Shown piece by piece: positions 6,326 to 8,675 of a stretch of DNA of 8,675 nucleotides. The number at the start of each line of letters is the position of its first letter. The stretch's first letter is position 1. The notes below the pieces were generated by a model, which worked only from the letters and a program-made list of their open reading frames with translations, searched no databases and was not told where the DNA came from. The position numbers and the translations under genes are program-made. The DNA comes from an uncultured Bacteroidales bacterium. Its GTDB lineage: Bacteria; Bacteroidota; Bacteroidia; Bacteroidales; Paludibacteraceae. The DNA is taken from contig CAIUKZ010000460.1 in assembly GCA_903899865.1 (NCBI GenBank), positions 1 through 8,675 on the forward strand, in the 5' to 3' direction.

Positions 6326-7537
6326 ATGAATCAAAGAAAGAAATTCGCAAGACAAATTGCCCTCATCATCTTCCTCAGTGGATGTATATTGTCGAAATCA
6401 GGGGCACAATCCTCAGCAGGGTATGGCATTAAACTTCAAGCCATTCGAGGCAGCGTTTACCCGCATGACAAACAAATCAAAAAAATTATTGACCAACCAG
6501 TTTCTGGCGCCGAACTGTCTGTTGAATTTCAAACATTAGGTAAAAAACCATGGCAGCAGTACAACAATTTTCCCATCGTGGGAATAGGTGCAGTATGGTT
6601 GAACCTTGGCAATCCGACCCTGCTAGGTGATGCCTTTGCACTCTACCCCTATTTGAACTTCAGATTATTGGAAACAAAGCTCTTCAAACTTAGAGTAAAA
6701 GCGGGCATGGGCGCTAGCTACTTGACCAAAACCTATTACAACACCAATACCGACAACTATCAGACGCTCACTGGAAACACAGCCATTGGCTCCCATCTTA
6801 ATATTTACTTCGCGGGTGGTGCCAACATGGAAGCTCCCATTACAAGTGGCGTGAGCCTCACTGCCGATTACACATGGAATCACATGTCCAACGGTAGCGT
6901 GGTGACTCCAAACACAGGTCTGAATCTCTTGAATGCTTTCGTGGGTATAAAATACACACCTAACTATCGCAATGCTGCAAACCCTCAAAAACAGGAATAC
7001 CCAAACATCAACAGAAACATCAGGTGGGAATGCATAGCTTCTGGAGGTGTACGCCAGCTGTATTACAAAGACAAAATGAACTTCCCCATCGGTTCGCTTT
7101 CTGTGGCAGCTTACAAACCATTAACTAATTTCTACCAGATGGGGCTAGGACTGGATGGTTTCTATGATGGTGTATTCGATGGACACGACTCAAAATATAC
7201 AAGAACTTACCTTCAAACCGATGAATTGAAAAACAAAATCAGAGCGGGAATCTCATGGCGACATGAATTGCTATTGGGGAAAATAACAGCAGGATTTCAC
7301 TTTGGGCTATATATCTATGACCCGATTAAGAACCTTGAGCCATATTCCGAAGCAAACATCAAACCACTTAACAAACCACTCATTTACCCATACGATATTG
7401 ACTTTGAAGATGGATGGTTATACACCCGAGCTGTATTCAAATATGCTGTGACTGACCACTTGCTTTTATCGGTTGGACTAAAAACTCACCTACAAAAAGC
7501 CGAGTTCATCGAATGGGGAGTGGGGTATAAATTATAG
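6326..7537 (+). CDS. PagL-like outer-membrane lipid A deacylase (acyloxyacyl hydrolase family), two-part
   Basis: PagL enzymes are outer-membrane beta-barrels that remove the 3-O acyl chain of lipid A. The key motif HMSNG is at 186-190 (H186, S188, N189), followed by TPNTGLN and VGIKY, as in the PagL HxSN...PNxG block. At the place where Pseudomonas PagL has its catalytic Glu (14 residues after the His) this protein has N200, so the acid of the triad is uncertain. An N-terminal signal sequence is clear (basic 4-9, hydrophobic 11-23). LSGC at 17-20 resembles a lipobox, though cleavage after GA at 26-27 is also plausible. At 403 residues it is more than twice a single PagL barrel. The second half (about 230-403) ends in GLKTHLQKAEFIEWGVGYKL, echoing the first-half pattern but without the Ser-Asn pair. 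Its start codon is about 20 bases after a -7 box. Confidence 0.82.
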   Translation: MNQRKKFARQIALIIFLSGCILSKSGAQSSAGYGIKLQAIRGSVYPHDKQIKKIIDQPVSGAELSVEFQTLGKKPWQQYNNFPIVGIGAVWLNLGNPTLLGDAFALYPYLNFRLLETKLFKLRVKAGMGASYLTKTYYNTNTDNYQTLTGNTAIGSHLNIYFAGGANMEAPITSGVSLTADYTWNHMSNGSVVTPNTGLNLLNAFVGIKYTPNYRNAANPQKQEYPNINRNIRWECIASGGVRQLYYKDKMNFPIGSLSVAAYKPLTNFYQMGLGLDGFYDGVFDGHDSKYTRTYLQTDELKNKIRAGISWRHELLLGKITAGFHFGLYIYDPIKNLEPYSEANIKPLNKPLIYPYDIDFEDGWLYTRAVFKYAVTDHLLLSVGLKTHLQKAEFIEWGVGYKL

Positions 7538-7561
7538 ATAAAACTCCAAAAGATGAGAATG

Positions 7562-7767
7562 GATAGTTGCTGCGCGATATTTGCTGCGCGATAGTTGCCT
7601 ACGGCGATAATTACTTCGTGATATTTGCCTTCGGCGATATTTGCTTCGCGATAGTTACTTCGTGATATTTGCCTACGGCGATATTTACTTCGTGATATTT
7701 GCCTATGGCGATATTTGCTTCGCGACATTTGCTATGCGATATTTGCTTTGCAATATTTACCTTCGGC
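7562..7767 (-). repeat. Fourteen-unit mini-hairpin tandem array (copy B)
   Basis: Reading the minus strand from 7767, the stem-loop parts are GCCGAAGGT, GCAAAGC, GCATAGC, GCGAAGC, GCCATAGGC, ACGAAGT, GCCGTAGGC, ACGAAGT, GCGAAGC, GCCGAAGGC, ACGAAGT, GCCGTAGGC, GCGCAGC and GCGCAGC, each preceded by a 7-base linker close to AAATATC. Nine units are 14 bp and five are 16 bp, summing exactly to 206 bp. The two arms stay complementary as they change (GC..GC, AC..GT, GCC..GGC), with one worn exception (GCC..GGT). Confidence 0.9.
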
Positions 7768-7816
7768 GATAGCGACTTTGTGCCGTTGTGTCTTTGCGTT
7801 CAAAAATGTTTTTTTC

Positions 7817-7836
7817 AAACGCAGCATGCGACGTCT
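7817..7836. repeat. Worn palindrome of composite copy B
   Basis: On the minus strand it reads AGACGTCGCATGCTGCGTTT, the counterpart of the 20-bp palindrome at 2612-2631. The central GCATGC is intact; the right arm has lost some complementarity. The flanking AATTGAAG is shared with copy A. Confidence 0.75.
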
Positions 7837-8006
7837 CTTCAATTTTCAATTTTGCAACTTAAAAGACCATCTGTGATTATGATATTGTAGGTGTAGTTTT
7901 GTTATTTGCAGGTAATGTAATTTCTACAAACAATACTTTAGTCAGAAATTCGAACATTTCAGCATTAAAATTCATCGTTTTACTGTGATTTTACTACAAC
8001 TCTTTC

Positions 8007-8014
8007 TATCTTTG
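8007..8014 (+). promoter_or_regulatory. -7 box (TATCTTTG) for the gamma carbonic anhydrase gene
   Basis: TATCTTTG is a full match to TAnnTTTG, 38 bp before the ATG at 8053, which predicts a leader of about 30 bases. At the expected -33 position only a weak CTGTG (7983-7987) is present. Confidence 0.6.
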
Positions 8015-8052
8015 TAACAAACACAATTTCAAAAGGAATAAATACGAATAAA

Positions 8053-8568
8053 ATGGCTTTGATTAAATCGGTTCGTGGTTTTGAACCGCAGATTGGCGAA
8101 GATTGTTATCTCGCAGAAAACGCAACAGTAGTAGGCGACGTAATCATGGGCGACGGGTGCAGCATTTGGTTTAATGCAGTGCTCAGAGGTGATGTCAATT
8201 CCATACGCATTGGCAACCATGTCAACATTCAGGATGGCTCAGTGATTCACACGCTGTATGAAAAATCGACCGTCAAAATCGGCGATTATGTATCTGTAGG
8301 TCACAATGTTACAATTCACGGTGCCGACATCAACAATTATGCACTGATTGGTATGGGCTCTACCCTACTCGATTATGTGGAGGTGGGCGAAGGTGCCATA
8401 GTGGCTGCAGGTTCGTTGGTGCTAAACAACACCAAAATAGCACCCTATACGCTTTGGGGAGGCGTTCCAGCAAAATACATTAAAGACATAGAGCCGTCAC
8501 AAACCAATGAAATAAACCGAAGGATAGCGCACAATTATGCCATGTATGCAGGATGGTACAAGGAGTAA
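8053..8568 (+). CDS. Gamma-class carbonic anhydrase family protein
   Basis: This is a left-handed beta-helix (hexapeptide repeat) protein of the gamma carbonic anhydrase family, typically a cytoplasmic trimer with metal at subunit interfaces that hydrates CO2. Three putative metal ligands are in place: H66 (SVIHT), H84 and H89 (VGHNVTIHG), with the 5-residue spacing seen in the archaeal Cam enzyme. R45, D47, Q60 and D61 are also present. The residue after D47 is Val, not the Glu that helps proton transfer in Cam, and there is no acidic loop, so it resembles the CamH/YrdA/PaaY-type subgroup, in which carbonic anhydrase activity is not always found. The 171-residue length is normal for that subgroup. 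It is apparently a single-gene unit with its own promoter; a 7-bp tandem repeat starts right at its stop codon. Confidence 0.92.
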   Translation: MALIKSVRGFEPQIGEDCYLAENATVVGDVIMGDGCSIWFNAVLRGDVNSIRIGNHVNIQDGSVIHTLYEKSTVKIGDYVSVGHNVTIHGADINNYALIGMGSTLLDYVEVGEGAIVAAGSLVLNNTKIAPYTLWGGVPAKYIKDIEPSQTNEINRRIAHNYAMYAGWYKE

Positions 8569-8617
8569 TTGATAATTGATAATTAATAATTGATATTTGA
8601 TATTTGATATTTGATAT
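8569..8617. repeat. 7-bp tandem repeat (TTGATAA/TTGATAT)
   Basis: Seven head-to-tail 7-bp units follow the stop codon without a gap: TTGATAA twice, TTAATAA once, TTGATAT four times. Similar ATTGATA units form the outer edge of composite copy A (2591-2609). The block change from TTGATAA to TTGATAT suggests local duplication. Confidence 0.85.
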
Positions 8618-8645
8618 TTTTCAATAGGGTACTGATATATAAATA

Positions 8646-8668
8646 ATTTTCCCTGGAAAATGATTTTT
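8646..8668 (+). terminator. Possible weak terminator after the gamma carbonic anhydrase gene
   Basis: ATTTTC and GAAAAT (8646-8651 and 8656-8661) flank a CCTG loop, followed by GATTTTT. The stem is AT-rich and the T-run short, so it is only a possible terminator, about 78 bp past the stop codon. Confidence 0.3.
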
Positions 8669-8675
8669 ACCACGC

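Larger units (their letters stand above)
7562..7857 (-). repeat. Composite intergenic repeat, copy B (inverted relative to copy A)
   Basis: Read on the minus strand from 7857, it runs AAATTGAAAATTG, palindrome (7836-7817), spacer with CGCAAAGACACAA (7801-7773), then the array (7767-7562). This is the same module order as copy A at 2591-2757, but on the opposite strand. In both copies the array faces inward, toward the five genes between them. Copy B has a longer array and a more worn palindrome. Confidence 0.85.
7538..8052. other. Gene-free intergenic stretch with composite repeat copy B
   Basis: This 515-bp gap separates the deacylase gene from the gamma carbonic anhydrase gene. Positions 7562-7857 are the composite repeat. 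Positions 7858-8000 are AT-rich with no recognisable element, and 8007-8014 is a promoter box. No intrinsic terminator follows the deacylase stop; the transcript would run into the hairpin array. Open frames across the array are translated repeat. Confidence 0.8.

Noticed and set aside
7486..7728. Minus-strand 80-codon open frame rich in Arg, Ser and Tyr repeats
   Set aside because: It is the hairpin array translated; units of 14 and 16 bp shift the frame and it overlaps the deacylase gene end.
2562..7860. CRISPR array in the repetitive stretches
   Set aside because: Units are 14-16 bp with no unique spacers and no cas genes; the repeats themselves form the whole array.

Overview
The window looks like chromosomal DNA from a gliding-type, AT-rich member of the Bacteroidota. 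Four things point there: a GldF-type gliding permease, a DUF2723/GT117 membrane glycosyltransferase, a surE - small membrane protein - lpxB cluster, and several copies of the Bacteroidota -7 promoter box TAnnTTTG. The genus cannot be named from the sequence alone.

Layout: (1) 1-2461, minus strand, the first 820 codons of a large multi-spanning GT117/DUF2723 glycosyltransferase that runs off the left edge. (2) 2462-2873, a gene-free stretch holding composite repeat copy A. (3) 2874-5263, minus strand, an apparent surE - 100-residue membrane protein - lpxB cluster. The first two genes are 2 bp apart; lpxB follows after a 180-bp gap filled by an 8-bp tandem repeat and a short dispersed element. 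(4) 5501-6226, minus strand, gldF, followed by a convincing terminator rather than by gldG. (5) 6326-7537, plus strand, an outer-membrane PagL-like lipid A deacylase with two similar halves, divergent from gldF. (6) 7538-8052, a gene-free stretch with composite repeat copy B, in inverted orientation to copy A. (7) 8053-8568, plus strand, a gamma-class carbonic anhydrase-like protein, followed by a 7-bp tandem repeat.

Biology: the gene content leans toward the cell envelope. LpxB makes the lipid A disaccharide, the PagL-like protein would trim lipid A acyl chains in the outer membrane, GT117 proteins are polytopic glycosyltransferases, and GldF is an inner-membrane ABC permease tied to gliding. 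SurE is a nucleotide phosphatase and the gamma carbonic anhydrase is metabolic.

The most unusual structure is in the intergenic DNA. Two inverted copies of a composite repeat bracket the five genes from lpxB to the deacylase. Each copy has an AT-rich end, a palindrome near GACGTCGCATGCGGCGTC, a CACAAAGACACA-type spacer, and a tandem array of 14- or 16-bp units. Every unit in the arrays holds a tiny stem around a three-base loop, mostly GNA, and the stem bases change in a compensatory way (GC..GC, AC..GT, GCC..GGC). I regard this array as the best candidate for something poorly described.
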